A DNA stretch of 64,000 nt from assembly GCA_945876185.1 (NCBI GenBank), contig CAMCMZ010000004.1:1-64000 (forward strand), written 5' to 3'. The notes below the pieces were generated by a model, which did not search any database, was not told the DNA's origin, and saw only the letters and a program-made list of their open reading frames with translations. The position numbers were made by a program, and so were the translations under genes. This DNA is from Candidatus Kuenenia stuttgartensis. GTDB taxonomy: Bacteria; Planctomycetota; UBA11346. Shown piece by piece: positions 28,941 through 40,095 of the stretch (positions within the stretch are counted from its first letter, which is position 1; every line of letters begins with the position of its first letter).

Positions 28941-30995
28941 TCACGCTGGCAGCACAGGGCGGCTGGACAGATCGGCCAGGCGCTGCGCGACCTCGGTCGG
29001 GGTTCGCGCCGGTGCGAGGCAGGACGTGCCGACGCAGATCAGGGCCTGGGATTGGCTTTGTTCGCGCCGGCCGTCAAGGCAGGTCCAATCGCGTTCGCGG
29101 CACGCGGCGGCAGGGACAATGGTCAGGAACGGATCGGTGGCGCGGCGGCAGGCGGTGAGCAGGTCGCGGGTGCGTGGATCGGCGGGGTCGCCGGTCACGA
29201 CGGCGGTGCGGGCGCCGCTGCGGGCGTCGAGCAGGCCGGTGAGCAGGGTGGCGCAGGCGCTCGGGGCCTTGTGCGCGGTTTCCGCTGCCGCCGCGAAGAT
29301 GCCCTCGGCCAGGGCGAGCCAGCGGTTGCGCCCGGTGAGGTGGCCTAGGCGCACGAAGGCGCGGGCGAGGGCGCTCTGGCCGCCCGGCCAGGCGTTGTCG
29401 GCGTGCTCGCGCGAGCGGCGGATGAGGTCACCGCGCCCGGCGGCGGTGGTGTAGAAGCCGCCGTCCTCGGCGCGCAGGCGGTCGTTGGCCTCGTCGGCGA
29501 CACGGCCGGCGAGGTCGATCAGGCGCGACTCGCCCAAGCAGTCGAAGGCGGCGACCAGCGCCAGCGCCAGGCAGCCATAGTCGGTCAGGTGCGCCGGTCG
29601 GCCGGGCAGGCGCATGAGGCCGGTCGCGGTCAGGCGGGTGGCGAGCAGGTCGGCGAGTTCGCGCGTCGCGGCAAGAAAACGGTCCTCGCCGGTCAAGCGC
29701 GCGAGCACGGCGAAGGCTTCGAGCGCGAGCGCGTTCTGGTCCGTCAGCACCTTGTCGTCGCGGCCGGGACGCGGCCGGGCGTCGCGGGCGGTGCGCAGCC
29801 GGGGCAGATGCGCCTCCCAACTGGCACGCAGGCGCTGCAGGTCGCCCTCGGGCGCGAGGTTCGCGAGATTCGCGCCGCGCGGATGCGGGATGTGCGACGG
29901 CACCGGTTCCGGGTGGCCGGACGGCCCGGACTCGGCGTGGCCGGCGCGCAGGTTCCATTCGCGCGCCAGGCGCAGGCCGGTCTCGTCGCCCAGCACCTCA
30001 ACCAGTTGCGCTGGAGTCCAGGCGTAGAACGAGCCTTCGCCGCCCGGATCGTCGGCGTCCTCGGCCGCAGCGTAGCCAAGGAACCTGCCGTCCGCGTCCA
30101 TGACACGCAGGTCGCGCAGCAGGTAGTCGCCGGCGTTCACCGCGGTGCGTACGAAGTCCGGCCGCTGCCACGCCGTGCCCGAGCGCGCATAGGCCACGAT
30201 GAGCTGGGCGTTGTCGTAGAGCATTTTTTCAAAGTGCGGCACGCGCCAGGCGCGATCGGTGCTGTAGCGGTGGAAGCCGCCGCTGACGCGGTCGTGCAGG
30301 CCGGAATCCTGCATGGCTTCCAGCACCACCTCGGCGCGCTCGCGCCAGGCTTCGCGCCCGGTCGCCGGCAACAGGTTCAGCAGTTGCGATGGCGGGAACT
30401 TGGGCGCGCGCTCGGATCCCCAGGCCCAGCCGGGATCGCGCGCGTCGAACGTGGTGGTCAGCACCTCGTCGAGGCGCTTCCAGACCTGCTCGTCAAGATG
30501 CCCCGGCGCGGTGGTGTCGCGCGTCAGATAGCGCGTGATCTGCGCCGCCACGTCGGTCAGGCGCGGCCGGTCGGTGCGCCACAGGTCATGCAGGTGGCCG
30601 ATGAGCTTCTGCCAGGTCGGGCGCGGCAGGTAGGTACAGGCGTAGAACGGCCGTCCGCGCGCATCGCAGAACGCGTTCAGCGGCCAACCTCCGTGGCCGC
30701 TGAGGGCCTGCACCGCGTCCATGTAGATCTCGTCGACCTCGGGGTGCTCCTCGCGGTCGACCTTGATGCAGACGAAGGCGGCGTTCATCGCGGCGGCGGT
30801 CTCGGAGTCTTCAAAACACTCGTGCGCCATGACGTGGCACCAGTGGCAAGTGCTGTAGCCGATCGACACCAGCACCGGCACATCGCGGCGTTCGGCCTCG
30901 GCGAACGCCGCCGCCGACCACGCGACCCAGCCGACCGGGTTGCCGGCGTGCTGGCGCAGGTACGGGGACGCCGCAGATGCGAGGGCGTTCGTCAT
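28941..30995 (-). CDS. Thioredoxin-domain protein, YyaL/DUF255 family
   Basis: [61 protein letters not shown]. Confidence 0.93.
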   Translation of the reverse strand: MTNALASAASPYLRQHAGNPVGWVAWSAAAFAEAERRDVPVLVSIGYSTCHWCHVMAHECFEDSETAAAMNAAFVCIKVDREEHPEVDEIYMDAVQALSGHGGWPLNAFCDARGRPFYACTYLPRPTWQKLIGHLHDLWRTDRPRLTDVAAQITRYLTRDTTAPGHLDEQVWKRLDEVLTTTFDARDPGWAWGSERAPKFPPSQLLNLLPATGREAWRERAEVVLEAMQDSGLHDRVSGGFHRYSTDRAWRVPHFEKMLYDNAQLIVAYARSGTAWQRPDFVRTAVNAGDYLLRDLRVMDADGRFLGYAAAEDADDPGGEGSFYAWTPAQLVEVLGDETGLRLAREWNLRAGHAESGPSGHPEPVPSHIPHPRGANLANLAPEGDLQRLRASWEAHLPRLRTARDARPRPGRDDKVLTDQNALALEAFAVLARLTGEDRFLAATRELADLLATRLTATGLMRLPGRPAHLTDYGCLALALVAAFDCLGESRLIDLAGRVADEANDRLRAEDGGFYTTAAGRGDLIRRSREHADNAWPGGQSALARAFVRLGHLTGRNRWLALAEGIFAAAAETAHKAPSACATLLTGLLDARSGARTAVVTGDPADPRTRDLLTACRRATDPFLTIVPAAACRERDWTCLDGRREQSQSQALICVGTSCLAPARTPTEVAQRLADLSSRPVLPA

Positions 30996-31077
30996 GTGGC
31001 GCGGAGTGTGCAAGGCCGGGCGCGCCGGTCGATCGGAAAGCCGGGTATCCGCCACCCAGGCCTGTCTGTACCAGCGT

Positions 31078-31620
31078 TCAGCCACCGTCGCGGGCGGAAA
31101 CCAAGGTCACGATCGCCGCCGTGACCGCGTCCACCGGCCGGGTCGCATCAACCACCGCTTCGGCGACCTCGCGGTAGAGCGGTTCCCGCTCGGCGAGCAG
31201 GCGCGGGACCTCGTCGGCGATCGGCGCCCCGGTCAGACTAGGCCGGTTGCCAGGGTCATGGGCCAGGCGCGCCTGCAGCACGGCCGCCTCGGCATGCAGG
31301 TAGACGACGAATCCGCCGCGTTCGCGCAGCAGCGCCCGGTTTTCCGGCCGCAGCACCACCCCGCCACCGGTGGCGAGGACAAGAGCCCGATCGCCAGCGA
31401 GCAGGCGGACGAGTTCGGCCGCCTCGCGCTCGCGGAAGACCTCAAGGCCGGAGCGCGCGACCAGCTTGGCGATCGACGTGCGCTGGCGTTTCTCCAGCGA
31501 CCGGTCGGCGTCGACCTCGGGCCAGCCCAGGCGGTCGGCGACCAGCCGCGCCACCGTCGATTTGCCGCACGCCCGGTATCCGACCAACGTGACGCGGTTC
31601 TTCAGCATGCGCCCGGTCAT
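31078..31620 (-). CDS. aroK: Shikimate kinase
   Basis: [34 protein letters not shown]...[17 protein letters not shown]...GNRPSLTG. Confidence 0.9.
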   Translation of the reverse strand: MTGRMLKNRVTLVGYRACGKSTVARLVADRLGWPEVDADRSLEKRQRTSIAKLVARSGLEVFREREAAELVRLLAGDRALVLATGGGVVLRPENRALLRERGGFVVYLHAEAAVLQARLAHDPGNRPSLTGAPIADEVPRLLAEREPLYREVAEAVVDATRPVDAVTAAIVTLVSARDGG

Positions 31621-31848
31621 GGCGGAGCTAACGTCGCAGGCAAGACGAGAGGATGGTCCCCATCGATGAACGTCGGCGCAGGTTCGAAAAACGAACGAAC
31701 GCGTCAGAACGCCTGAGTCCGGGCAGCCACCGGGTCCAGGGCCTGTACCCTGGCGCGGACGGCGGGGTGGACCTTCGCTGGACAAAAGTGAGGCATTCGT
31801 GGTCGGTCCCGGCTGGTGCGGGATCGCCGGCCAGCCACGCTGCCGGCC

Positions 31849-34800
31849 ATGCGCCCGTACTACCCGCTGTCCCTCGTCCCCGGCCTCAAGGATCAGGTCT
31901 TCCGCGATCCGCCGGCTGAATACCGGGGCATGACCTTCTGGAGCTGGAACGGCAAGCTCGAACGCAGCCAACTGCTGCAGCAGATGGATGACCAGATCGC
32001 CATGGGCATGGGCGCCTTCCAGCCGCATGCCCGCACCGGACTCGACACGGCTTACCTGGGGGTCGAGTGGTTCGATCATTACCGCGCCGTGGTCGCCAAG
32101 GCGGCCGCCACCGGCCATCGGGTGTGGATCTACGATGAAGACCGCTGGCCGTCGGGATATGCCGGCGGACTCGCCACCGCCGACCCGGCGCGGCGGGCCA
32201 GGCACCTCCGGTTCGCTCGCGAGCAGGGATCGGCGGCGGATGCCGAGGGCGATGAGTTGGCGCGCTATGCCATCGTCCAAAATGACGAAGGTCGCATGGT
32301 CTCGTGCCAGCGGCTGGCGGCCGGCGCCCCGGTGCCGCCCTTCGCCGAAACATGGTCGGTGCGGGTCCACGTCGCCAGTCCGTCAGCGTGGTACAATGGC
32401 ACCGCGTATCTCAACACCCTGGATCCCCAGGCGGTGCAGGGTTTCATCGACTGCACCCACGAACGGTATGCCGCCAGCCTGGGCTCGGACCTGGGCGCGA
32501 CGGTGGCGGCGTTCTTCACCGACGAACCGCTGCTGACCGGGTTCTCGCCGCTGACAGCGGCCCGGCCGGGCGCCAGCGCCCGGCCGGGGACCTGCGCGTG
32601 GACTGGCGATCTGCCCGAGACCTTCGCCCAGGCCTACGGCCTGGATCTGCTCGACCGGCTGCCGGAAGTGTTCCTCGACCGCGCCGATGGCGCCCACGCC
32701 GAACTGCGCTGGCGGTTCTTCGACCATCTTGCCGAGCGCTTCCGCCAGGCCTTCCACCGCCGCATCGGCGACTGGTGCCAAGCCAAGGGGGTGATCAGCA
32801 GTGGGCATCTGATGGGCGAGGACTCGCTCGCCAGCCAGCAGTCCAGCCTGGGCGAAGCGATGCGCCATTACCGGCATTACCACCTGCCTGGCATCGACAG
32901 CCTCAAGGACGCTTATCAGCCGTTGACCGCCAAGCAGGTGCAGAGCGTCGCGCGCCAGGACGGCCGCGCCGGGGTCATGTCCGAGATCTACGGCGTCTCC
33001 GACTGGCAGTTCAGCGCCAGCGGATTCAAGCGCTGGGGCGACTGGCAGGCGGCCCTGGGCGTGACCACGCGGGTGCTGCACCTGGCCTGGTACACCATGG
33101 CCGGGCATGCCAAGCGCGACTATCCGCCGTGTCTTGACCGCCGCCTGCCCTGGTGGCGCGAATTCCGGCTGATCGAGGACCATTTCGCCCGGGTCGCTGC
33201 GGTGATGACCCGGGGTACGCCGATCTGCCGGGTGGCGATTCTGCATCCGATCGAAAGCCAATGGGTCCTGGCCGGACCGGTTGCCTCCAGCCGCGACGCC
33301 ACCGCCGCCCTTGAAAGCTGCCTGCAGCAGGTGCTGGCCGATCTGCTGCATGGGCTGATCGATACCGATCTCATCGCCGAATCGCTGTTGGCCGAGCAGG
33401 ACCGGGCTTCAGGCCAGCAACCAGCCGGGGCCCGGCTGACGGTCGGCGCCATGGCCTATGAGGCAGTGATCCTGCCTCGCCTGACGACCATCCGCAGTTC
33501 GACCCTCGACCACCTCGAAACCTTCGCCGCCGCCGGCGGGCGGGTGGTGGCGATCGATCGGCTGCCGGCTTTGGTCGATGGCCGGCCAAGCCAGCGGGCC
33601 CTGAAGTTGCCGGCGCGGATCATCCCCCTGACCCGCCATGGCCTGTTGGCAGCAGTCGAAGATCTGCGCGAAGTCGACCTGGTCACCGACGATGGCGGCG
33701 ACTTGGCCGACTGCCTGCACCAGCTGCGCCAGGATGGCGACCAGCGCCACCTTTTTCTGTGCGCGACCCGGACCGGCCATCAACCCGCCTTCTGGGAGCC
33801 CTGGCATCCGCGCTGGGTGACGGTGCGCGTGCGCGGCCACTGGACTGTTACCGCCAACGACACCCAGGACGGCCAGCGCCGGCCGCTTGACCACTGCCAT
33901 GCCGATGCCTGGACCGAATTCCGCTGGCTTGCGGCCATGGCCGGATCGCTGTGCGCGACCCTGGCCCCGCTGGGCGATGCGCCACGGCACCTGGCGCCCC
34001 TGCCTGCGGCACCGCGCTGGCGGCGCCTGGCCAATCTCGACGAACCCTTGGCCGTCGAACGCGATGAGCCCAATGTCCTGGTGTTGTCGCTGGCCGAGGC
34101 CCGGCTGGACGATGGCCCCTGGCTGCCGCGCACCGAGGTCGGCCGGGCCGAAAATCTCCTGCGCGCCCAGGCCGGTCTGCCGCGCCGCAGCTCGCATGGT
34201 TGCCAGCCCTGGGCCATGCCGGTCTCGATCCCCAGGCATCGCGCCAGCCTGCGTTTCATCATCGATTGCGCTACCGCGCAGACGGGCCTGCGCCTGGCCT
34301 GCGAGGGCTCGCCCGAGATCACCCTCGACGGGCAGCGGATCGAGGCCGCCGCGGACGGGTGCTGGATCGACCCCTGCCTGGCGACCCGGCCGCTGCCCAA
34401 CCTCGATGCCGGCCACCATGAATTGGTCATGACCTTTCCCCTGGCGGTCGAGAAGACCCTGGAATGGGCCTATATCCTGGGCGGTTTCGCGGTGGCGTTG
34501 AGCGGATCGCGGGCCCGCCTGGGCGCTTTGGAAAACCGTTGGACCTGGGGCGACCTGGGCCGGCAGGGGTTGCCGTTCTATGGCGGCAATGCCACCTACC
34601 GCTGCCGCTTCACCGCCCCGGGCGGGCCAATCCGCCTGGCGGTGCCGTGGTTCGAGGCGCCTTTGCTAGCGGTCGAACTCGACGGCGCCCGGGTCGGCCG
34701 CATCGCCTTCGCCCCGTTCCGACTCGACCTGGGCCCGATCGCCGCCGGGATCCACGACCTCGCCCTCACCGCCTTCGGCCATCGCCGCAACCATCTCGGT

Positions 34801-34938
34801 GCCCTGCATTGCCGCCAGCCTGGGCCGATGCTGTGCTATCCCGACACCTTCGAACGCGGCGATGACACCGAGGTCGCGGCCTGGCAGGTGATGCCGACCG
34901 GGATCGTCGCGGCGCCGTTCATCGAGGTTCCGGCTTGA
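31849..34938 (+). CDS. Large putative glycoside hydrolase
   Basis: PPAEYRGMTFWSWNGKLERSQLLQQMDDQIAMGMGAFQPHARTGLDTAYLGVEWFDHYRAVVAKAAATGHRVWIYDEDRWPSG; C-terminal beta-rich region. Confidence 0.75.
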   Translation: MRPYYPLSLVPGLKDQVFRDPPAEYRGMTFWSWNGKLERSQLLQQMDDQIAMGMGAFQPHARTGLDTAYLGVEWFDHYRAVVAKAAATGHRVWIYDEDRWPSGYAGGLATADPARRARHLRFAREQGSAADAEGDELARYAIVQNDEGRMVSCQRLAAGAPVPPFAETWSVRVHVASPSAWYNGTAYLNTLDPQAVQGFIDCTHERYAASLGSDLGATVAAFFTDEPLLTGFSPLTAARPGASARPGTCAWTGDLPETFAQAYGLDLLDRLPEVFLDRADGAHAELRWRFFDHLAERFRQAFHRRIGDWCQAKGVISSGHLMGEDSLASQQSSLGEAMRHYRHYHLPGIDSLKDAYQPLTAKQVQSVARQDGRAGVMSEIYGVSDWQFSASGFKRWGDWQAALGVTTRVLHLAWYTMAGHAKRDYPPCLDRRLPWWREFRLIEDHFARVAAVMTRGTPICRVAILHPIESQWVLAGPVASSRDATAALESCLQQVLADLLHGLIDTDLIAESLLAEQDRASGQQPAGARLTVGAMAYEAVILPRLTTIRSSTLDHLETFAAAGGRVVAIDRLPALVDGRPSQRALKLPARIIPLTRHGLLAAVEDLREVDLVTDDGGDLADCLHQLRQDGDQRHLFLCATRTGHQPAFWEPWHPRWVTVRVRGHWTVTANDTQDGQRRPLDHCHADAWTEFRWLAAMAGSLCATLAPLGDAPRHLAPLPAAPRWRRLANLDEPLAVERDEPNVLVLSLAEARLDDGPWLPRTEVGRAENLLRAQAGLPRRSSHGCQPWAMPVSIPRHRASLRFIIDCATAQTGLRLACEGSPEITLDGQRIEAAADGCWIDPCLATRPLPNLDAGHHELVMTFPLAVEKTLEWAYILGGFAVALSGSRARLGALENRWTWGDLGRQGLPFYGGNATYRCRFTAPGGPIRLAVPWFEAPLLAVELDGARVGRIAFAPFRLDLGPIAAGIHDLALTAFGHRRNHLGALHCRQPGPMLCYPDTFERGDDTEVAAWQVMPTGIVAAPFIEVPA

Positions 34939-35158
34939 GCCGGATCCGGAAGTCATCCACTGGCCAGCGGAGTTCCAGGTCAGTCTGAACTGGCGGTAGC
35001 ACCTGCTGGCACACCCGCTTCCCAGCCCGCCAGGCTCTTCCATTGCTGACGAAGATCCCCCGCACAACCCGCCAGGCTGACTCCGATTCGGTCATGAGTC
35101 CCTTCCCAGGTACCTCTCCCCCGTTGCGGGGATCACGTAAAGGCTTCGACTACCACGC

Positions 35159-37921
35159 ATGGCGCAACTGCTCCAATCCGGACAGCACCTGGGCGGTTAC
35201 GGCATCGAGTCGTTGATCGGCAAGGGCGGCATGGGCGAGGTCTACCGCGCGCGCCAGGTGAGCATGGATCGCCAGGTTGCGCTCAAGGTGCTGTCGCCCC
35301 GGCTCGCGCGCCAGGATCCCAAGTTCGCGCAGCAGTTCCGCGACGAGGCGCGTGCCGCCGGTCGCCTGGGCCACCCTAACATCATCGCGGTGCATGACGT
35401 CGGCACCGCGCCGCATCCCACGGACGGCGAGACGATCCATTATTTTTCGATGGAACTCGTCGACGGCGAGTCGGTGAAGGAAGTCCTCCAGCGCGAAGGC
35501 ACCTGTCCGCGCGACCTGGTCACCTCGATCATGCTGGCGATGTCCGAGGCGCTGGTCTACGCCGAGGCCCAGCACATCATCCATCGCGACATCAAGCCCG
35601 ACAACATCATGCTCACCGCCAAGCAGGTGGCGAAGCTGGCAGATCTTGGCCTGGCGATGCGGGTCGGTGAAGACGGAGGCGTCGACAAGGACGAGCAGGG
35701 TCGCTCCAAGGTGATGGGGACGCCGCTCTACATGAGTCCGGAGCAGGCGCGCGCGACCGCGCTCGATGCCCGCAGCGACCAATACAGCCTGGGCGCAACG
35801 CTCTATCACATGCTGACCGGCCACGCGCCGTTCACCGCCCCATCGGCCAAGGAGATCATGAAGGCGCACGTGTTCGCGCCGGTGCCGGACCCGCAGGAGG
35901 AGAACCCCGGCATCAGCCAGCCCTGGCGCGATCTGTGCATGCGCCTGATGGCCAAGTCGCCCGATGACCGGTTCCCCAACGCGACCGCCCTGCGCGACGC
36001 GGTGCGCCAGATCGCCTTCGGCGATCAGCGGCCGGGCTCGGCCCGCCATCGCACGCCGCGCCCATTCCGGGCGCGCAGCGGTTCGCCCTGGACCGGCCCG
36101 CTGATCCTGGCCGGGGTGGTGCTCGTGGGCGCGGTGGGGTTGGCGGTGGTGCTGTACCGGTCGAAGCCGGATCAACCCGATACCAGCATTCCCGTTACCG
36201 TTACCGTTCCCGATCCGGCCGAGGTCAACCGTCAAGCCGCGACCGCTGCCATCGCCGCCCTGCCGGCGGACGACGTCCAGGCCGTGACGGCTCTGGAACG
36301 ACTGCTCAGTGACGCCCGCTTTGGCGGCGGCCCGGCGCGCATGGTGCTCGAGACCGAGCTTGCTCGGCGTCGCTCGGCCCGTCCGGATCCGGCGGCGGCG
36401 ATCGACGCCAATCTGGCCCAGGCCGAACTTTTCGCCGCTGATCCGGGCCATCTGGCAGCTAGCCGGAAGATGCTCGCCGGTTTCGCTGGTCAGACGTTGG
36501 CTCTGCCGCAGCAGTCCCGGCTCGACGCGTTGCGCGCCAAGATCGACGCGCAGGTCCGCAGCTCGAACGAACGCTGGAAGGCGAACGTCGCCACCGCGGC
36601 GAACGCTGCCGCCTGCGACGACCTGCAACGCGAACTCGCCGGGGCGCCCGAGTGGATCCAACGCGACGAGATCACCCGGTTGCTGGCGGCTCGGCGGCTC
36701 GCCCTGGTACCCAAGCCGCCACCTCCGGTCGACCCCGGTCCGGCCTGGCGCGCCTTCGCGGCCGAGATCGAACCCCTGCGCGGCACGCCGGCGCTCATTG
36801 ACCTGGGTACCCGCCTGGAATCGCTGGGTGACCGCCTGCCTCCGGGGCCAGACCGCGAACTCGGCCAGGTGCTGGTCACCGACCTCTCGATGCTGATCGG
36901 CACGGCGGAAAAGCGCCTGCAGAACCACATCCAGAAGGAGACGCCGACCGTCCTCGCCCGGATCGGGACGAAGGACCTGCGCAAGGTCCGCCTGGTCCGC
37001 CTTACCACCAAGGAAATGGCCTGCGCCGCAGTGGACCAGCCGAACGTCACGGCCACGGCCCAGGCGCGCACCGAGATCGACCTCGACTGGCGCGCCCTGC
37101 TCGATCGCGCACTCAACGTCGGAGCCGACAAGGATGCGGGCACCCTGGCAGCGGCGTGGCTGTGGTTCTGGCGCCTGCCCGAATCCGACGCTGCGCTGGC
37201 TGCGCTTGGGGATGAACCCCTCGCCCGCGCCCTGCGTAGCTACGAGCACCATGCCCGGCCGCTGCCCCAGGTGGTGAATCCGCCGCTTCGTGCCAGCGGC
37301 AGCAGCGAGTTCACGTATCGCTTCGATCCCTGGGACAACGCGCTGGTCGGCGACTTCCAGGGCGAGGGCCTGACCCTCGGTGCCAATGGCCTGACGTGGC
37401 AGACCGGGGCGAGCCGGCCCGACCGGGATGCCAGTGAGCACCGGCTGCCCAGCGTGCGCTGGAAGGGCCTGCTGGCCCCGCCGGTCGCCGCCGAGGTGCA
37501 GTGCCGGGTGGAGGCCGACTCGGTGCTGGCGATCGGTCTCGCAGCCGACGGCCGGGCGGTGCGGACGGTGCTCAACCTGCGCCAGGGTACGACCGCGATC
37601 ATCGCCACTGATGCGGCGGTTCGTGCGAACGTTCGCACATTCGCCATCGTCCCGATCACCGGCGGCGGCCCGATGCTCACCAAGGACCGCCTGCTGACCC
37701 TGGGGTTCCTTCTGGGCGAGGACGGCCGGGTCGACCTGAGCCTCGACGGCAAACCGCTCGCCACCGCCACGCCGCTCATGCTGCCCGCCGGCAAGCCCGC
37801 CAGTCTGGTCGTGCAGACCCTCCAGACCCCGGGCACGGCGGATCGGCCCAGCCGCAGCGGCTGCGCGATCCAGAATTTGGTGCTCAAGGGCCGGTTGCCG
37901 GCGGTGGACAAGAATCCCTGA
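35159..37921 (+). CDS. Hanks-type Ser/Thr protein kinase with TM and C-terminal beta-rich domain
   Basis: IGKGGMGEVYRARQ, VALKVL, HRDIKPDNIM, TM segment PLILAGVVLVGAVGLAVVLY. Confidence 0.93.
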   Translation: MAQLLQSGQHLGGYGIESLIGKGGMGEVYRARQVSMDRQVALKVLSPRLARQDPKFAQQFRDEARAAGRLGHPNIIAVHDVGTAPHPTDGETIHYFSMELVDGESVKEVLQREGTCPRDLVTSIMLAMSEALVYAEAQHIIHRDIKPDNIMLTAKQVAKLADLGLAMRVGEDGGVDKDEQGRSKVMGTPLYMSPEQARATALDARSDQYSLGATLYHMLTGHAPFTAPSAKEIMKAHVFAPVPDPQEENPGISQPWRDLCMRLMAKSPDDRFPNATALRDAVRQIAFGDQRPGSARHRTPRPFRARSGSPWTGPLILAGVVLVGAVGLAVVLYRSKPDQPDTSIPVTVTVPDPAEVNRQAATAAIAALPADDVQAVTALERLLSDARFGGGPARMVLETELARRRSARPDPAAAIDANLAQAELFAADPGHLAASRKMLAGFAGQTLALPQQSRLDALRAKIDAQVRSSNERWKANVATAANAAACDDLQRELAGAPEWIQRDEITRLLAARRLALVPKPPPPVDPGPAWRAFAAEIEPLRGTPALIDLGTRLESLGDRLPPGPDRELGQVLVTDLSMLIGTAEKRLQNHIQKETPTVLARIGTKDLRKVRLVRLTTKEMACAAVDQPNVTATAQARTEIDLDWRALLDRALNVGADKDAGTLAAAWLWFWRLPESDAALAALGDEPLARALRSYEHHARPLPQVVNPPLRASGSSEFTYRFDPWDNALVGDFQGEGLTLGANGLTWQTGASRPDRDASEHRLPSVRWKGLLAPPVAAEVQCRVEADSVLAIGLAADGRAVRTVLNLRQGTTAIIATDAAVRANVRTFAIVPITGGGPMLTKDRLLTLGFLLGEDGRVDLSLDGKPLATATPLMLPAGKPASLVVQTLQTPGTADRPSRSGCAIQNLVLKGRLPAVDKNP

Positions 37922-37986
37922 ACGCCGGCGCAGCGGCCCGCCGTCGACCCTTGTCCGCAGCGTCCGCGACCGACCATGGCGCGACC

Positions 37987-40092
37987 ATGTCCACGCGCGC
38001 TCTGATCACCTCCGCCCTGCCGTACATCACCGGTGACATCCACATCGGTCATCTCGTCGAGCACGTCCAGACTAACGTCTACGTGCGCTTCCGCCGGATG
38101 ATCGGCGACGAGATCGCCTACCTGTGCGCCGACGACGTGCACGGCACCGGCACCATGATCACGGCGCGCAAGCAGGGCGTGAGCGAGGCCGACCTCATCG
38201 CCCGCCTAGGCAAGGCCCACGTCGAGGACCTCGCCGCGTTCGACGTGGTCTTCGACCGCTACGGTTCGACCGACGTCGCCGCCAACCGCGAGGTGGTCTA
38301 CGGCATCTGGCGCAACTTGCGCGCCGCCGGCCACGTCGCCGAACGCGAGGTCACCCAGCTTTTCGATCCCGAGGCCGGATGCTTTCTCGCGGATCGGTTC
38401 GTGAAAGGCACCTGCCCGGTCTGCGGCGCGACGGATCAATATGGCGATTCCTGCGACCGTTGCAGTGCGACCTACGCCCCCACCGACCTCAAGGACGCGC
38501 GTTCGACCCTGACCGGCGCCATCCCGGAATTGCGCACTGCCAAGCACTATTTCGTCAAGCTGGAGGAGCTGCGCCCGGTGATCGAAGCCTGGGTCGACGG
38601 TCAGGGCCATCTCCACCCCGACACCGCGCGCTGGGTGCGCAACACCTTCCTGGTCGCCGGCCAGCCGCTGCGCGAGTGGGATGTGTCGCGTCCGGCACCG
38701 TATTTCGGCTTCGAGATCCCCGACGCGCCCGGCAACTATTTCTATGTCTGGCTCGACGCGCCGTGCGGCTACCTGGCGACCGCGATCGACTGGTGCGCCG
38801 CCAACGGCAGCGACCTCGCCACCTGGTGGCCACGTCAGGACCAGCCCGGGTCGACCCAGGCGCAGCCCGAGACAGCGCAGCCCGGGACAGCCCAGCCCGA
38901 GATCCACCACTTCATCGGCAAGGACATCGTGTATTTCCACACCTTGTTCTGGCCCGCCACCCTGCATGCCGGCGGCTGGCGCCTGCCCAGCCGCGTCCAT
39001 GTGCACGGCTTCCTGACCGTGAACGGCGAGAAGATGTCGAAGTCGAAGGGCACTTTCGTCAACGCTCGCACATACCTCGACGCTGGTCTCGACCCGGCGC
39101 ACCTGCGCTACTTCCTGGCGAGCAAATTGAACGGAACCGCCGATGACTTCGATCTCAGCCTCGCCGAGTTCGAGGCCAAGGTGAACAGCGATGTGGTCGG
39201 CAAGGTGGTGAACCTCGCCAGCCGCACGGCGCGCTTCGTGCCCACCCTGGTCGCCGCCTATCCCGACGATGGCGGCCTGTTCGCCGCCGGTGCCCAGGCC
39301 GGCGCCGACATCGCTCGCGACTACGCCGCGACCGATTTCGCCTCCGCCATCCGCCGCATCATGGCCCTGGCCGACCGCGCCAACGAATACGTCGAACGCG
39401 CCGCGCCCTGGGCGCTCAAGAAGGATCCCGCCCGGGCGGCGGAACTCGCCCAGGTCTGCACCGTCGCGCTCAACCTGTTCCGTCAGCTGGCGGTCTACCT
39501 CGCGCCGGTGCTGCCGCGCCTGGCCGACCAGGCGGGCCAGTTGCTGGGCGCACCGATCACACGCTGGGACGACGCGCAGCGCCCGGTGACCGGAAATCCG
39601 ATCGGCCCGTTCGGCCGCCTGACCGACCGCGTCGATCCGGCGAAGTTGGCGAAGATGATCGAGCTGTCGCTGCCGAAGGAGGCTCCCGCGCCCGCCGCGC
39701 CCGCTGCCGCTGCGCCCGCGAGCACCCCGGCGGCGGCTCCGGCCGAGCCGGTCGCGGCCACGATCGCTTACGACGACTTCGCCAAGATCGACCTGCGTGT
39801 CGCCCGTATTGTGACAGCGGAGGAAGTGCCCAAGGCCAAGAAAATCCTGAAATTGACCTGCGATCTCGGCAGCCTCGGCCAGCGCACGATCTTTGCCGGC
39901 ATCAAGGCGGGCTATCCCGAACCGGCGAAACTCGCCAACCGGCTGATCGTGGTCTGCGCCAACCTCGCCCCGCGCCAGATGTCGTTCGGCCTGAGCGAAG
40001 GCATGGCGCTGGCCGCCGGCGGGACCCAGCCGCAGGAACTGTTCCTGCTGGCACCGGACGCCGGCGCCCAGCCGGGGCAGCGAGTGATGTAG
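37987..40092 (+). CDS. metG: Methionyl-tRNA synthetase with C-terminal EMAPII-like tRNA-binding domain
   Basis: MSTRALITSALPYITGDIHIGHLVEHVQTNVYVRF; GEKMSKSKGTFV (KMSKS); DLRVARIVTAEEVPKAKKILKLTCDLG. Confidence 0.95.
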   Translation: MSTRALITSALPYITGDIHIGHLVEHVQTNVYVRFRRMIGDEIAYLCADDVHGTGTMITARKQGVSEADLIARLGKAHVEDLAAFDVVFDRYGSTDVAANREVVYGIWRNLRAAGHVAEREVTQLFDPEAGCFLADRFVKGTCPVCGATDQYGDSCDRCSATYAPTDLKDARSTLTGAIPELRTAKHYFVKLEELRPVIEAWVDGQGHLHPDTARWVRNTFLVAGQPLREWDVSRPAPYFGFEIPDAPGNYFYVWLDAPCGYLATAIDWCAANGSDLATWWPRQDQPGSTQAQPETAQPGTAQPEIHHFIGKDIVYFHTLFWPATLHAGGWRLPSRVHVHGFLTVNGEKMSKSKGTFVNARTYLDAGLDPAHLRYFLASKLNGTADDFDLSLAEFEAKVNSDVVGKVVNLASRTARFVPTLVAAYPDDGGLFAAGAQAGADIARDYAATDFASAIRRIMALADRANEYVERAAPWALKKDPARAAELAQVCTVALNLFRQLAVYLAPVLPRLADQAGQLLGAPITRWDDAQRPVTGNPIGPFGRLTDRVDPAKLAKMIELSLPKEAPAPAAPAAAAPASTPAAAPAEPVAATIAYDDFAKIDLRVARIVTAEEVPKAKKILKLTCDLGSLGQRTIFAGIKAGYPEPAKLANRLIVVCANLAPRQMSFGLSEGMALAAGGTQPQELFLLAPDAGAQPGQRVM

Positions 40093-40095
40093 CGC

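Noticed and set aside
29403-31124. 573-aa + strand ORF
   Set aside because: Antisense to the YyaL/DUF255 gene.
31621-32370. N-terminal extension of the shikimate kinase ORF
   Set aside because: Lies antisense to the glycoside-hydrolase-like gene; kinase starts at 31620 or 31608.
35150-37441. 763-aa minus-strand ORF
   Set aside because: Antisense to a Ser/Thr kinase with full kinase motifs.
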